The notes under the pieces: model-generated | Databases searched by the model: none | The model's input: only the letters and a program-made list of their open reading frames with translations | What the model was told of the DNA's origin: nothing | Origin: Nemopilema nomurai | Lineage: Eukaryota > Cnidaria > Scyphozoa > Rhizostomeae > Rhizostomatidae | NCBI GenBank assembly: GCA_003864495.1 | Contig: ML133386.1 | Location: 558,001-622,000, forward strand | Length of the DNA: 64,000 nt | Direction of reading: 5' to 3' | Made by a program: the position numbers and the translations under genes | In this document: positions 46,901 to 58,958 of the stretch, piece by piece | Position numbering within the stretch: position 1 is the stretch's first letter | How the letters are laid out: every line of letters begins with the position of its first letter

Positions 46901-49900
46901 TTATCGTGAATCGTGTGCGAGCCCCTTAACCCCAATTCACAATGTTAAGATCACACTCATGATAACATTCTTTGATGTTATGTTCCCATCGTCACGTGAT
47001 GTGAACCCGTGAAAGCCTCGTTTACAATCCGCGCCATGTTTTGTCTTTGCTTAACCCCGGATTCGTTCTGCTTTTGCAGTCGTTCACACTATCGCTCACT
47101 GCGTTAACAATTTCAAATTCAACGAAAACTACAACGAAAAACACTTGGGAGTTAACCTGTTTCCCGAGAAAGAACAGGTGAATAGGCTTCTAGCCAACGA
47201 TCTTTGCCATCAAAACCTCTTAACCACATTTAGATGCATTTATGTCATTCCGCAAACCAATTCATTCTCTTAACTCATAATTATGAACGTTCTGTTCAAA
47301 ATCGGCATAATCTAATGAAAGTATAATGTATTATGTATCAGGGTACTGTCATGGGTTATGGATGATGAAATCCTAGCCTCGACAAGGGCCTTGTCTCTCC
47401 CTTCCCCCGTCTTCTTCCCTTCTCCCCCTTTACCCTCTCTCTTAATCCCTTCCCCACTCTCGATGTCCCCCCTCTCTCTTTCTGTGTTCCTTCCCACTCT
47501 TCCCCTTCCATCTCTTTCCTTCTCTGTCCCCCCTCTCCCTTCTCTCCTCGCCCTCTCCTTGTCCCCTCTCCCTTCTCTCCTCGCCCTCTCCTTGTCCCGT
47601 CACACTCTCCCCCTCACACTCTCCCCCTCACACTCCCTCTCACACTCTCCCCCTCACACTCTCCCCCTCACACTCTCTTCCTCGCCTATCTTCTTCCCTA
47701 TCTCCCCCTTTCCCTTCCCTTTTCTACTTCCGCCTGGTTTTTGCTTTCTATGCCTCAACACTGGAACTTGTCTGAAATGGTTTATGTAAACTTTAAATGC
47801 TTGCTATCGAAAACTATCGCCATTGGAAGTAATTTTTGTTCCATTTCATTCTTTTAGATGGGCAAATACTCGGTTTTCTTTACAAGTAAGTTTCAGTTCT
47901 GCTTATTGTTGTGCAATTTGCTTTATGGGGAGCATTAAATACGGCAAGTAACATTTATTGGGTAACAGCTGATGGGGCAAGTGATGGGATTTACACAACA
48001 ACTAGGCCATAGGTCCATCCCTGGCAGTCCATTCAGTCCAAGTTAGATTAGTAACATTTATCACGCTCATTCGTGCTCCTGAAATGAATTGAATTGAACT
48101 CATGATAGATCAATAACCTTAAATAAAATCTAGTCAAAGCAAATTTTATTGAATGAAATGAACAAAACTTTTCAATGAATACACGTGTTCCGCCAATTGC
48201 AGATTTTCCCCGCCACTATTTGAGGTACACTTGGAAAACATTTTCTCTGCCAAACCAAGCCATATTAGTTTTGCCCAAGCCTGAAGGTTAATCTATTCGA
48301 TTACCTCTGTCTACGTGCGGTCAGAAAATTCTATAATGAAAACAAGATGAATGTTTACCACAGAAACATTTCCCTTCCTTTCATCCGCTTTTGGAAACAA
48401 AAGTCCCAACGAGACAAAGAAAAAGACAGTCCATGAAAGCTTGCCATTGCAAATCGCATTAAACATGAGCAAATGGACTTTGCAGCTAGGACACTTTTGT
48501 GACTGGACATTGTACATGAACTGTTAATGTCTAGCAAAGGCATGCAGTTCCCAAGTTATGCTGGCGTGAGGGATTGTTTTTATGTTCATTTCTCTGGGTA
48601 TATAGGAATTGTGTGTTTTTATGAGTAATATGTGAAGTTTGAAATTACCGTTGCCATGGCCATTTCTCAAACGATTGCGAGTGTCGCTTTTCAAAACCAC
48701 ACTTGTATAGATTCTGTTGCCACTCACAAGACCCCTGGAAGTCTTTTTCATTCAAGTATCTGCTTGTTACCCTTTGCCTTGGTGCATTAGTAGATAAAGC
48801 TGGCCGTTTTGCTTTTGTCAGCTTCGCTATTCGTTGCTGTTGTTGTCAATGCTTTAACTATTGTTGTTGTTGCCGGCGCGTAAGGGTCAAAAGAGCTCCT
48901 ACGCAGCACCCCTATTGAGAAAACCATTTCCTTTTCAGAAACTGGAATCACAGGACTTTTCCTGCTCATCATTCTTGTACTTATGGTGCGTTGGCATATT
49001 GTTTATTGAATCTGCAATGAGCACAAGCCTTTCTAGTTCATAGAGTAGTAGAAACCGTGCAGTGCCTTCATCAAATTAAACAAACATGCAAAAAGCTCTA
49101 GCTATATTAGGAGGCCCATGTGACTCACTTCTTACCTCAATGAAATGAGAACCTACACCTCGTATATTTTAGGGAGTTTTTACATTCATTTTTATTTATT
49201 TTCTTTCAGTTTGTATCTTCTATTCCCTCTGTAAGGTATGTTGAGATGCCTGCTTGTTGTACCGCTGTATAAATTCTGCACACTTTAGGAGCCGTGTGCA
49301 GTTTTGCGCAATTTTTGCATGTGATCTTGGCAATAACTATTTTTGGCTAGCAAACTATCCTTTTGGCTAGCAAACTATCCTTTTGGCGTAGCTTCAGTCA
49401 GCTCAGGCAATATCTTAGGAAGAAGGCGACAGCATGACCTAAGTCTCCAATCATTATGCAGCGACTGATAGTTATTACTGGATTTCTCATTTCAGCCTAC
49501 ACACGTCTGATTCCTGCAAATAACTTCCTAAAGCTGTTGCTTTTTGCACAGAGCGCCATAACTTGCCAACCTTTGAAGCCAAAACAAACCTTTCTAATTT
49601 TTGTGTTTCTGTTTTCTTCAATCATTTTGACACGACAGCTGGCACTTTCAGTAATATGTTGATCATTAAGTCCAGCAGTGTGAAGAACAGTCAAACACAA
49701 CTGAGTTGCTTTGACTGAAGTACTACGAAATTGTTCTCACACAGGTTCTAATTTTGAATTTGGTTTAATTTCAGACGCCAGAATTACGTCATATTTTGGT
49801 ACACACATCACCTAGCGTTCCCATTCATCGGCTTACTGGTTCTTCACAGTTATGGGTGAGTATCAGCAAGCGAAATCGCTTCGCCGGAACTGCTTCTTTC

Positions 49901-52900
49901 TGCTGATTAGGATATTACCCCCTCTATAGAGGGCTATTTCCAATGGCAATGAAAATGTCTGTAAAACTGCAGAAAAACAGCCAGGGCTGTAGAAATTTTG
50001 AAGAATTTCTAAAACATTAGATTGAAAGACACCTATTGAATCGAGAATATGACAATGGATCGATTTAAATTAGGCAGGAATCAGAAAACAGATCCATCCT
50101 GAAGCACTAAAGCTAAAATTTTAGAGCAGAAAGTGGCCATGTCAACATCAGAACCATCAGTAATTACTGTGGGAACAAGGTAGTCACTTCAATGGTAGTT
50201 AAAAACACTTTACTACTACTGGGCCCTGCTAGAGCCTTGTATGACCTTTGTCTCAGACCTTCCCAGGAGATGGTGGAAGCACTTCTGACCAGTTCGTAAA
50301 TTGATCTCCCCGCCCGATGGTTTACAACGTCAGCATGAATGAGCCTCTTTGGATGAGAGCAATTGCTTATTTAGGCAAATGACAACAAGACTACAATGTT
50401 GCGCACAATCTTACACTTTGACTTCCTTTAGGTGCATAATAAAGACACAAATAAACCTCGCTGACCACTGGCCAGGCTGCGTTCCCCCAAACGACAAGAA
50501 CAGCGCGCGCAACGATAGCGAAGTCTTTTGTCGAGCGCCTCCGCAGTTTGAGCAGGATCCTGCGCAGGTATGATTATTCAGGTGATTATTTCAGTTAAAA
50601 TGCTTCTTAGAACAGCACTTTCAGGGTGGCCTAAAGAAACCTTAGTGGCCTAAAGAAAGTTAGGCTCTGCTTCTAATTTTCATCTTTGTTGTTAAAGCAA
50701 ATCATAGATCGCCATTTATAATGCAAAGGTTTTGTTGTATATATTTAATCTATCACCAAACATTTGGCCCGTACTGTATTATAATTTGTGGAAGAAAGTG
50801 ATGTGCCATTCGCTTTGATAGGCTTGGAAGTGGATCATAGTTCCCTCCGTTTTGTACATTTTTGACCGGCTTATCAGGCGATGGAGAGGGAGCAAACATG
50901 TGAGCCTCAAAAAGGTATTTGCCACCATTGAGTCATTGCCCAGTACTTCCATTATTCGTAAGGGTGAATTTTCAAATCGCTTAATAGAATCAACATGACA
51001 ATAAGCAAGGATAATTTTCAAGCATGCCATTGCAGTCGACGTTTCCTTTGAAACCAACGTGAAAAGGTTAGCCACAGAACGTCTATCTGACTGAACTTCT
51101 GACAATGACTGGCTCTGTTTCTTCATCGGCAGTAAATAGTGTTTGGTAGTACAGCTTGAATAAGCTTGGATAATTGGTCTGTCGTAGGCCATTTGGTATG
51201 AAGGAAATGTCATCGAGCTCCAGCTGGTGCAGCTTGGGTTTGCGGCTCAACCAGGGCAGGTAGGTCCAGAGAATTGTCTGATTGCTAGAACCAATATGAT
51301 CCCCTGGATCCCCTCAACAAATCAATCAATGCATTTATTTGGCCCAGTGTCCTAGCTTATGATTCCAAAAATTCAGTTCATGTGGATAAACTATGGGCTA
51401 ATCAGCAAAGAGGCCTAAAAAAAGAGCAAGCTCGGGCCAATACATCATGACGTGAATCTTTGACCAAATGGTACCCGATGTTATGTTTCGTGAATTTGCA
51501 ATTGAGAACCGAGAACAGCTTCCTAGTTTCAATAAAAATGTTGTGATTCTGCCAGCAGAAAACCCTTGCAAATATGCCAGGTTGTGATAATGGTAATTGA
51601 ATGTGACGAAGTTGCGTAATGCTTACCTTACTGCTAGTCCATTTCGGACAAACCAACTTTGTCAGGAAAACTGGGGCATAACCTAGGAAGAATCTGGCAA
51701 TTTTTCATTTGCAGATATGTTCTGGTCGAACTGATAAGCATTACTGCTATTGATTCTTATAATCATCACTTTATTATTTGCTATTGCTACCGCTACCAAT
51801 TGTTTCTCTTCTATTTTCTAGTTTATTCAAATACAGTGCCCGGAAATCGCAAAATTCGAATGGCACCCATTCACTCTTACCAAAGTAAGTCGATTCCAAA
51901 TATAACAATTTCATTTGAATATTTCACATATCAGTGAATGTACACGAGCTTGGAAGCAGTCGTCCTTTGCCTCATAAGGCCATTCAATATCATTCAATGT
52001 TCTGTTTTAATATTTGGATGTTGAAAATTGACTCAGGTTTTCGTTTTTATCTTTTTTTCGTTCTTGTTTTCGTCTTGCCATTGGTTTGCATCCGTCTTAG
52101 TCGCTCAAGATATCTCAATGTGTCTCACTCTTTTTCAGTGCTCTACAGAAGGCTCGAGAGAAGATTACTTCTCAGTTCACATAAAAATTGTTGGAAAATG
52201 GACAGGTACATATAATAAACAATGCAAATAGCACCATAAACCATGCACGAAGCACGCAACACGATATACGGTGCATGCTAAACCACGCACGTAACATGAT
52301 ATAATATATGCGTAGGACAATATACGATGCACGCAACACGATGTATATGCATGCAACACGATGTATATGCATGCAACACGATATACGATGCACGCAACAC
52401 AATATGTGATGCATGCAACACGATATGTGATGCAGGCAAGATGATATACGATGCACGCAACACGTTGTTCGACTTAAGCGACACGATATATGATGCATAC
52501 AACACGATATACGATGCACCCTTAACTATGCATGCAACACGACAAACGATGCATGCAATACGTGTTTGTTACACAATTACCACATTGTTTCTTTATGTTC
52601 TCTGTCGATCCAAAAAGCTGGATTTTCTTCTTCTTTCAGAGACTCTGAGCAACAGGCTATTCACGAAAACAAACACGACATCGTCAAGAAAGCAATCGCT
52701 GGTCCACTATTCAAAATCACAGTGTGGACACATTACCAAATTGATTGAAGATGTTGAATCACTTCGGTATGTTTGATATATGTTAATAATCCTTCCAACG
52801 AGGCCATTCCGTATTTGTTAACCATTTGTCAAGAGGTTACATAGCAACTTGTTGCTTCTTTGCAAAAGAGGAAAATCACGGAAACCTAGAAGTGTATGTT

Positions 52901-55900
52901 TATGGAAGAAGTAAGCTGCTATTTTCCGACATGTTTTTAATTGAGAATGCACGTTTTCATTTAAAATTCTACCAACAGACAAGTAAAAACGCACTAGGGT
53001 ATGAAAGATTCCTGTTCAATTATTCATGTTCTATTCAATAATTGCAATGAAATAGACTGAAGACAAATGCCTTTGAAAATGAGAAAGCTTTTACTTGTCT
53101 TCTGCTGAATGATATCAGAATGCATCGGTTGAAATCTCGTTTGCATGCCATTGCATATATGCAGACTGACCGATCTAAAGTGGTTTAGTAAAAGTTGATC
53201 AATCTGGTTTAAACTAGTCACCTATTGCAAGATGGTCAATCTAGTTGAAATTATTCATCTATTGCAAAATGTTCAATCAAGTTGAAATTATTCATCTATT
53301 GCAGGATGACCAAATTTTGGTTTTTACCCATGCTCCGCATATTCAAATCATTTCCATCGATACTGATGTGCAGTAAGCTGATGTTTACTGCCAAATCTGA
53401 CCAGCTCTGTTGTATTGACTGCAGCTCCCAAACAGGGGCATCTCATAGACTCAGTTTTCATGATTTCTTGATCTCTGTTTTGATCTCATTCCAGAATCTT
53501 CATTGATGGACCTTACGGCAGCCCCTGCCAGGTGATTGTCACTTAAACCTGCCATTTTCATTTTGTCGTCATGCAGTTTCTAATAATGCTTTCAAATTCT
53601 TACAATAACCAATATCATCATCAATGCTTTTTCACGTCAATCAGCTTAATACCTTCCCGCTCTGCTTTTTTCAAGCAAGAGGTTAAAGACCTTCTTATGA
53701 TTGTTGAATTAAAAGTATGTTTGAAAAGTGTTATCTTAAATTCTAGCACGAGGGTGATTTAACAAGAGCACAAATTTTACGTTTTATATCAATGCAAATT
53801 ATTTCAATCATCTTAATCATAATCAAAATCAGAAAAGGATGATTGATATCTTAATAATACTTGCTGTAGCATTCGGTCATTTCTGCAAGTCTTCCTTTAG
53901 TTGTCGATAACGCCCATTTGCCTGCTTTTGCCTGTTAAATGTGTTTGGCCTGGTAGAATGTTGAATTGAATTCTTGCATCTCCAGGATGTCACTGCCTAC
54001 CCAGTCAGCCTCTGCATCGCAGCGGGCATTGGAGTTACTCCATTCGCAGCGGTCATTAATTCCTTAAGGTAATGCAGCCAGCCTTTGTTACGTCATTATG
54101 TTTGGTACATCAAGTTATCGACGGCTCTTTCTTTGAAACGGGCGAGCAGTTGAGTCTACACAAGCCAATGACTAAAACTTTTTGCCTGGACGTGACGGCT
54201 TCAAACGAAGAGTCGAAAAGCTCCCCCATCATCATTTTGTCTCCAAAGTCCCTCTAAGCTTCCATGTGCTTCTCCCTTCTAAAGTTGAGAATCTTCACAT
54301 TTTCTTTCTTTGAAAGTCTTTTTTCCCTCTAGATGTAACATAAGGCAAGGGAATTTAAGGCGATTCTATTTTGTTTGGGTCTCGAGGCAAATTGACGAAT
54401 TTCACTGGTTCCTGCAGTTGCTATACGATTTTCATGAAGAGGTGAGGATTGTGTTCCATTTTTACAGAAGGAATTGTCTTCTTTTGACGCTTTTCGCAGC
54501 TCAAACTGTTTTCGTTTTTCTTTCTTTCAGGTTTTCCTCTCCGTTAAAAAATATTGAGAAGCTAAAATTCCGTTTATCCACACTAGGATTTTGGTTGAAT
54601 GTAGAATCCTATATTGTCGCTTGGGATTAGGGACAATCCAATCCATTATCATTCCAGAGCAAATGTAAGATTAGATATTGGATAAAGCGATATGAAGGAA
54701 TAAAGAGAGGCATGTCAATTGGTTAGTGTTAAGTCACTCACGTTAAGCGGTTTGATGTCCTCTATCGACTACTGTGTTTTTCAAAATGTTCCTTGTGTAG
54801 GCAATGTTTGAAGATGGCCTTTCAGAAAGGCCTAATTCGAGTATCTTTTAACATGGAGTTGACAAACCGCCTCCAGGTTTCGATGAAATCTGATGAAACA
54901 AACATAAGCATCTTCCTCCAGCCCGTCATATCTCTCCATTGTAAAAGAGGAACTCAAAAAGTTGACGTCTTTTTATACCTTAAACTTAACCCAAAACCGT
55001 ATGTCCAAGGATAATCAACAAAGAACTAGAAATTCAAAGATTTGAAAGGATGAAACAAATTGTAGAGAAATAATGTGTAATTCTAATAACGAGACATATT
55101 TCATATCTTTTTAGGGGTGCTAGGGTTAACAAAATGAATCTTTGTTTTGAATATTCCTTGTTGCAGAAGCTATATATACAATATTTTCTGACACCAGAAG
55201 AATGCTATGTTTGCATTAGAATGCTATCGTCAGTAATGTTTTTTGCATTCAAGCTCTTAGCGTTAGTCTTCTTGCATGTTTATCGAGCATATTATTTTAT
55301 AAGCCAACTCCATGTCTAACGTAAGGCTTTTTCTTCTCTGTATTTGAGCTACCACATACACAATACACTGTTGCATTGCATATAATTGATGCAATTTTCA
55401 AAGCAATTTTCAAAGCTAACACCCCCTTGACACACAAATGCTTGCATATTCTTCCAATTGTTTTTTGAAACATTTCGCTTACATCTTTTTAGCTGGTGAA
55501 GGATAATAAATCTGATCTCTTCGCATGCAAACTCTATCTTACAGGAGAGAACGGAGATGTCGAAAAGGTACTTTCAGTACATTATTAGTACATCATTTCA
55601 GTACATATTAAAGTGAATAAATTTTCATTGTCTCGAAAAAAGCTGCTTTTAACCTCGATATTTCGTGCTGTTAGGGCCCTACAACCTTTCCTTTTTAAAG
55701 TAGAAGCATTTATAGCAAATCCTATGACCTTCCACATCAATAAAAATGCACTTCTGTTTCGGGTGATGATTGCTATAAAGAGGGGTATAACAGTTCGATT
55801 GAAAGATGAAATAGAATGCATGAAGATTCTAGATTTTATCGAATGTTTTTTAAATGCTTTTTGAAATACCCTAAATACAATGTTTCACTAAGAAGGGCAA

Positions 55901-56561
55901 ACGCCAGTGCACAGAAAATCAAACTTGTTTGGCAAGTTGCTATTTGGTGAAATATTATTATGATGGTTTAACTGATTTTTGTTTCAGGGAACTTATAGCA
56001 ATCCCAGTTTAAGCACAAACTGGCTATGCAGCAGATTGAATTTTGGAAGACCTGTCTGGGAAGACGTTTTCAACAATGTTTCACAAAACCATAGAAAGTG
56101 AGTTTTTGAATTGACCTAAAGTCAAATCAAATTGTCTTGAGCAAATACCCGAGAAGACCTGTCGACAGCCAAATAGCTTCTCGTCTTCTTTTGACATCTT
56201 TTGTTGTTGAGGACGGACAAGCTAAGGAAGGACAGGCCTCTCCCTTCTTGCTGTTTTTCAGAGCACCTCTGTTTCAGCCTAGACCCGGTGTTGCTAGCCC
56301 CAATCGCAACTATTTGTGGCTACGCACTTAAAAGATGAAACAAGTTTAATTATTTTGTGAAAATATGCTAGCGGACTTTCTATCCAATCACCATAAATTT
56401 GGTTCACTATGGATTTATCTGGGATGGTGTTGTTTTTTAGGGAAAAAATTGGCGTGTTTTACACAGGGCCTAGATCCATATCTCCGATCCTTCTGCGCAT
56501 GTGCCATTCAACATGCTCACGTGGCAACTCTTTTGTTTACCACAAAGACAGCTTCGGTTGA
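43962..56561 (+). CDS. NOX4: NADPH oxidase, NOX4 type, complete (21 exons)
   Basis: The 21 exons sum to 1725 nt (574 aa; human NOX4 578 aa), all in frame. The protein is a six-helix flavocytochrome that moves electrons from NADPH through FAD and two hemes to oxygen. The four heme ligands are present with canonical spacing: His106 and His120 (SMHIF, IVHTIAH; 14 apart), His195 and His208 (YTHH, VLH; 13 apart). The E-loop keeps LADHWPGC (His223, Cys227) and FCRAPP (Cys244). The dehydrogenase domain shows the FAD site FEWHPFTL, the NADPH sites FIDGPYGSP and AAGIGVTPFA, the CxGP-like YTGPRS, and a terminal aromatic motif, FVYHKDSF. NOX4 enzymes work with p22phox and release mainly H2O2 in a largely constitutive way. 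There is no EF-hand region, which argues against NOX5/DUOX. The start at 43962 gives MAKNLRSLWYNQVWKFVVI. Confidence 0.95.
47387..47735. repeat. Pyrimidine-rich simple repeat in NOX4 intron 5
   Basis: About 350 bp of C/T-rich sequence containing TCCCCTCTCC and CACACTCTCCCCCT units in short tandem runs. Long open frames on both strands are artefacts of the repeat. Confidence 0.9.
49341..49387. repeat. 20-bp perfect duplication
   Basis: TTTTGGCTAGCAAACTATCC occurs twice head to tail at 49341-49360 and 49361-49380, followed by a partial third copy (TTTTGGC). It lies in NOX4 intron 8. Confidence 0.95.
50221..50284. repeat. Dispersed repeat, copy 2 (NOX4 intron)
   Basis: Identical over 64 bp to 8030-8093, in the same orientation. 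Flanking bases differ at both ends, so this looks like a short fragment of the element. It lies in the intron just before NOX4 exon 10. Confidence 0.8.
52225..52562. repeat. Diverged minisatellite of about 21 bp in NOX4 intron 14
   Basis: About 15 degenerate copies of a unit like GATATACGATGCACGCAACA, with variants GTATATGCATGC and GATATGTGATGCATG. Alternating purine-pyrimidine stretches and short palindromes (GCATGC, TATATGCATGC) recur. Open frames run through it on both strands (for example NTIYDARNTICDACN), which follows from a unit length divisible by three and not from coding. Confidence 0.9.
53197..53304. repeat. Three diverged copies of a ~36-bp unit
   Basis: Units at about 53197-53230, 53231-53267 and 53268-53303 share TCAATC, GTTGAAATTATTCATCTATTG and similar blocks; the last two are closest. 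In NOX4 intron 15, about 190 bp before exon 16. Confidence 0.85.
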
Positions 56562-58832
56562 ATACAGCAGAAGTCGTCCAAAACGAGGATTGCTAAGCTA
56601 CCAGAATGCTTGGTCGAGAACATCCAACTGTTATTAGACTGACTGCCAGGAGATTGCTTAGGAATCCTTTTGGGACCTTGCAGGAGATCTAGGAAGGTTA
56701 TCTTTGCAGAACATGCCTCGCTTTTTATTTGTAGTCTAAAGTCAGATGAAATTTGTAGCTTGTGAATTGGTGCTAGGACTATGAAGTATTTATCAGTTGT
56801 TACTTGGCAAATGCAATTCGATCGTGTTTAGTGGGGCTAATTTTCAAGGCGCTCCGGTAGTGTGTTTAAAGAGAGGCTCCGATTTACACGTATAAAAATT
56901 TCGGGTGAATATGATTGAAACAATCTAAGAAGAATATTTTACATTTTAATCGAGGTGTTAAGTGACAATTGTATATAAGTATGGTTTTTGCGTCAAAATA
57001 GAGTCGTCTATATTTTTTGTTAAGAAAAGTGAGAAAATTTCAAGTAGCTTGTTATCTAGTGTAGCCAGGACTTAATTAGATATTCGTTTCTCTAGTGTGA
57101 TAAGAGAAAATTAAATTTTACTCAAGTTTCAGTATCTGAAGATTTATCGTTAGCTCATAGGATAATTGCTAGAAGCAGCTTGTTCGCGGTGTGTGTAAAT
57201 GTCCTAAAAGTGTTTGTATTGTATTGTACTGTATGGTTCCTATTTAACATAGGTTATTTTGTAAATGTGGAGAAACAGTAGATTAGAGGAAATATTAGCT
57301 CACAGAATTTATGACTGAAAACATAGTAGTTGTCTATTTGTCGCTTAATATATTTTTCACTCTTTGGTTTTTGTGTTAGCAAATCAAACAGCCTCCTATT
57401 GAACCAGCTGCCTTCGCTTCAGAACCCAATTAATTCCTGCCGACAAAACTCTTTCAGTAGGTATAAAAAGTTCCTTGTTGAATGCAACTTATTTCTTGGC
57501 ATTTCGACAGACGGCTGCCACTTATGATGCGGGTCGCGGGCCCAGAAGAACTATAACTGGAAAAAGTGTATTTGTGACTTACGACGTACTTTGCAGCTGA
57601 TTCGCTTTATCTTTATATATTTATCTCTTTAAGATAGGAAATCATCTAGGGATCTTTGCGATAAGGCAGACGACAAGCCAGCACGTAAGGCATTTGAAAA
57701 TTGGCAACTTCTTTTGTGTGCATGGCTCTCTCGGGGCAAATGGTGCGAAAACCAAATAACATACCCACACCTAAGCATAGGTACCAAGTTCCATGGTCTT
57801 GAAGTGACATTTCATCTTCATCCCACAATTATGGAATACGGACATAGTTGATATAACAACGATCAATATCGCTTATGTTTTGGCGATCGCTCTACAAAGC
57901 TTTCCCACCTTGGGCAGGAACACACCTTCCCACCTTCCAAAAGAATGGCAATCTGAGCAACAAACATTTTGTTTTATCCGGACACTTGGAATGGAGAGAA
58001 GATGAAATCATGCATAATGTTTAATAATACATCATACATTATGATGACAATATGTTTATATTCACTAATATTTAATTTGACCGCTTCTCTTTCACAAGCC
58101 TACCTAACCCTGTCCAACAAGACACCCACGGCTCGTACCTGATGAAATAAAGTTTAAGCTGTCTTGAAAAAACAGCCTAGCCTACTGGCAATGGAATAAT
58201 GTCTCGGCCAAGAAGACAGATTCATTCGACGTTCTTTTGGTCCTCTTCCTGGATACCTCCAAAATCCCTCCTCACTTGCCCTTTCTTCTCGTTTCAGACA
58301 AAATGAGTCATTTCAAGGTTCATAACCAAAGTGGCAGCTAGAAGTCAACCGAATCAAAAACCAGCCTCCTTTTTGTGGGACTTTCTTAGGAAAACTGGCC
58401 TTTTCATAAATTGTGCTTCTTTGGTCGGTGTTTTGATCCAAGTAACATGAACACACACGAACACCATCTATTCGTATCCAAATAAATTAAAACAATGCTA
58501 ACTTGAGACGAAATTGGCGCGTTGAGAATTCCTAAGGCTTTTGGTGTTGTCATTGAATTGTAACGGGATACAAAAGACTTTTCGTGTGGACCATGAGATG
58601 GACAAAGCGCGCTATTCAAACAATTTGAACAGCATCGCTAGCAAAACAAAGCGCCAACGATAAAAGGATGGTGTTCGTGCTTCCCACAACAAGAAAAGGT
58701 ATCTGAGGTGCTCAACCCACGGAGTTGGAGGATTTCACATCGAGAAGAAATTGCAAACCTGGCGAGAAGGCGCTGTAGCGAGGCGCTGTAGCGAGGCGGT
58801 GTTTGGTTTTGCCTGTGTTTGGATCGTGGTGG
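56562..58832. other. NOX4 3' region; no further gene recognised
   Basis: AT-rich sequence after the NOX4 stop. ATTAAA at 57110-57115 and AATAAA at 58146-58151 are possible polyadenylation signals. A small open frame on each strand at about 57640-57850 has no recognisable family. A short GGCGCTGTAGCGA duplication occurs near 58770-58798. Confidence 0.5.
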
Positions 58833-58958
58833 AATGATTTCGCCGAGGCAGAGCAAGCCCTTCGCTGGCAATGCAGCAGATACGCTTGACGCTAACCACA
58901 ACCATTCCCCGAGCGAGCCTATCGACGTAACGACAGCGAAGTTCAAGGTTAGTCAAGG
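58833..58958 (+). CDS. Candidate first coding exon of an unidentified gene
   Basis: ATG at 58833 opens a 42-codon frame (MISPRQSKPFAGNAADTLDA ... TTAKFKVSQ) that runs to a strong donor, CAAG/GTAAGC, at about 58958. Base composition is distinctly more GC-rich than the flanks, and the preceding sequence looks like a GC-rich 5' UTR. I could not find the next exon in the window or name the protein. It could be a real first exon of a gene continuing to the right, or chance. Confidence 0.3.

Larger units (their letters stand above)
43962..50567 (+). other. NOX4: NOX4 exons 1-10: transmembrane heme-binding part
   Basis: Exons: 43962-44018, 45831-45926, 46178-46291, 46807-46891, 47080-47177, 47858-47885, 48939-48985, 49210-49235, 49775-49855, 50432-50567. 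They encode residues 1-256: the N-terminal helix, FASNLVICYKTYRTY, the B-loop/helix III region with the first heme ligand pair, the D-loop (VNLFPEKEQ), helix IV (GITGLFLLIILVLM), helix V with the second ligand pair, and the extracellular E-loop. Exons 6 and 8 are very small (28 and 26 nt) but phase-correct. Confidence 0.92.
50822..56561 (+). other. NOX4: NOX4 exons 11-21: helix VI and dehydrogenase domain
   Basis: Exons: 50822-50914, 51188-51259, 51822-51884, 52139-52205, 52640-52766, 53495-53531, 53986-54068, 54333-54441, 55493-55567, 55988-56097, 56441-56561 (stop TGA). Residues 257-574: WIIVPSVLYIFDRLIRRWR, NVIELQLVQLGFAAQPGQ, CPEIAKFEWHPFTLTK, YFSVHIKIVGKWT, IDGPYGSP, LCIAAGIGVTPFAAV, RRFYFVWVSRQIDEFHWFLQ, FGRPVWEDVF and IGVFYTGPRS. 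The donor of exon 11 (AAAAAG/GTATTT) is chosen over an earlier GTGAGC because it keeps the family's residue count up to NVIEL. Confidence 0.92.

Noticed and set aside
47358..47789. 143-codon open frame in NOX4 intron 5
   Set aside because: Low-complexity Ser/Pro/Leu translation of a CT-rich simple repeat.
50882..50906. Earlier donor (CAT/GTGAGC) for NOX4 exon 11
   Set aside because: It is a better-looking donor, but using it deletes residues needed to keep the family spacing to NVIELQ. The AAAAAG/GTATTT donor at 50914 fits.
52172..52776. Open frames of 115 and 149 codons around the NOX4 intron 14 repeat
   Set aside because: The repeat unit length keeps frames open on both strands. Only the distal end (52640-52766) is real, as NOX4 exon 15.
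54793..55014. Possible extra NOX4 exon (AMFEDGLSERP)
   Set aside because: Exon 18 (DFHEE) joins exon 19 (LVKDN) in phase with the residue count of the family, and this segment has an in-frame TAA after a short distance.
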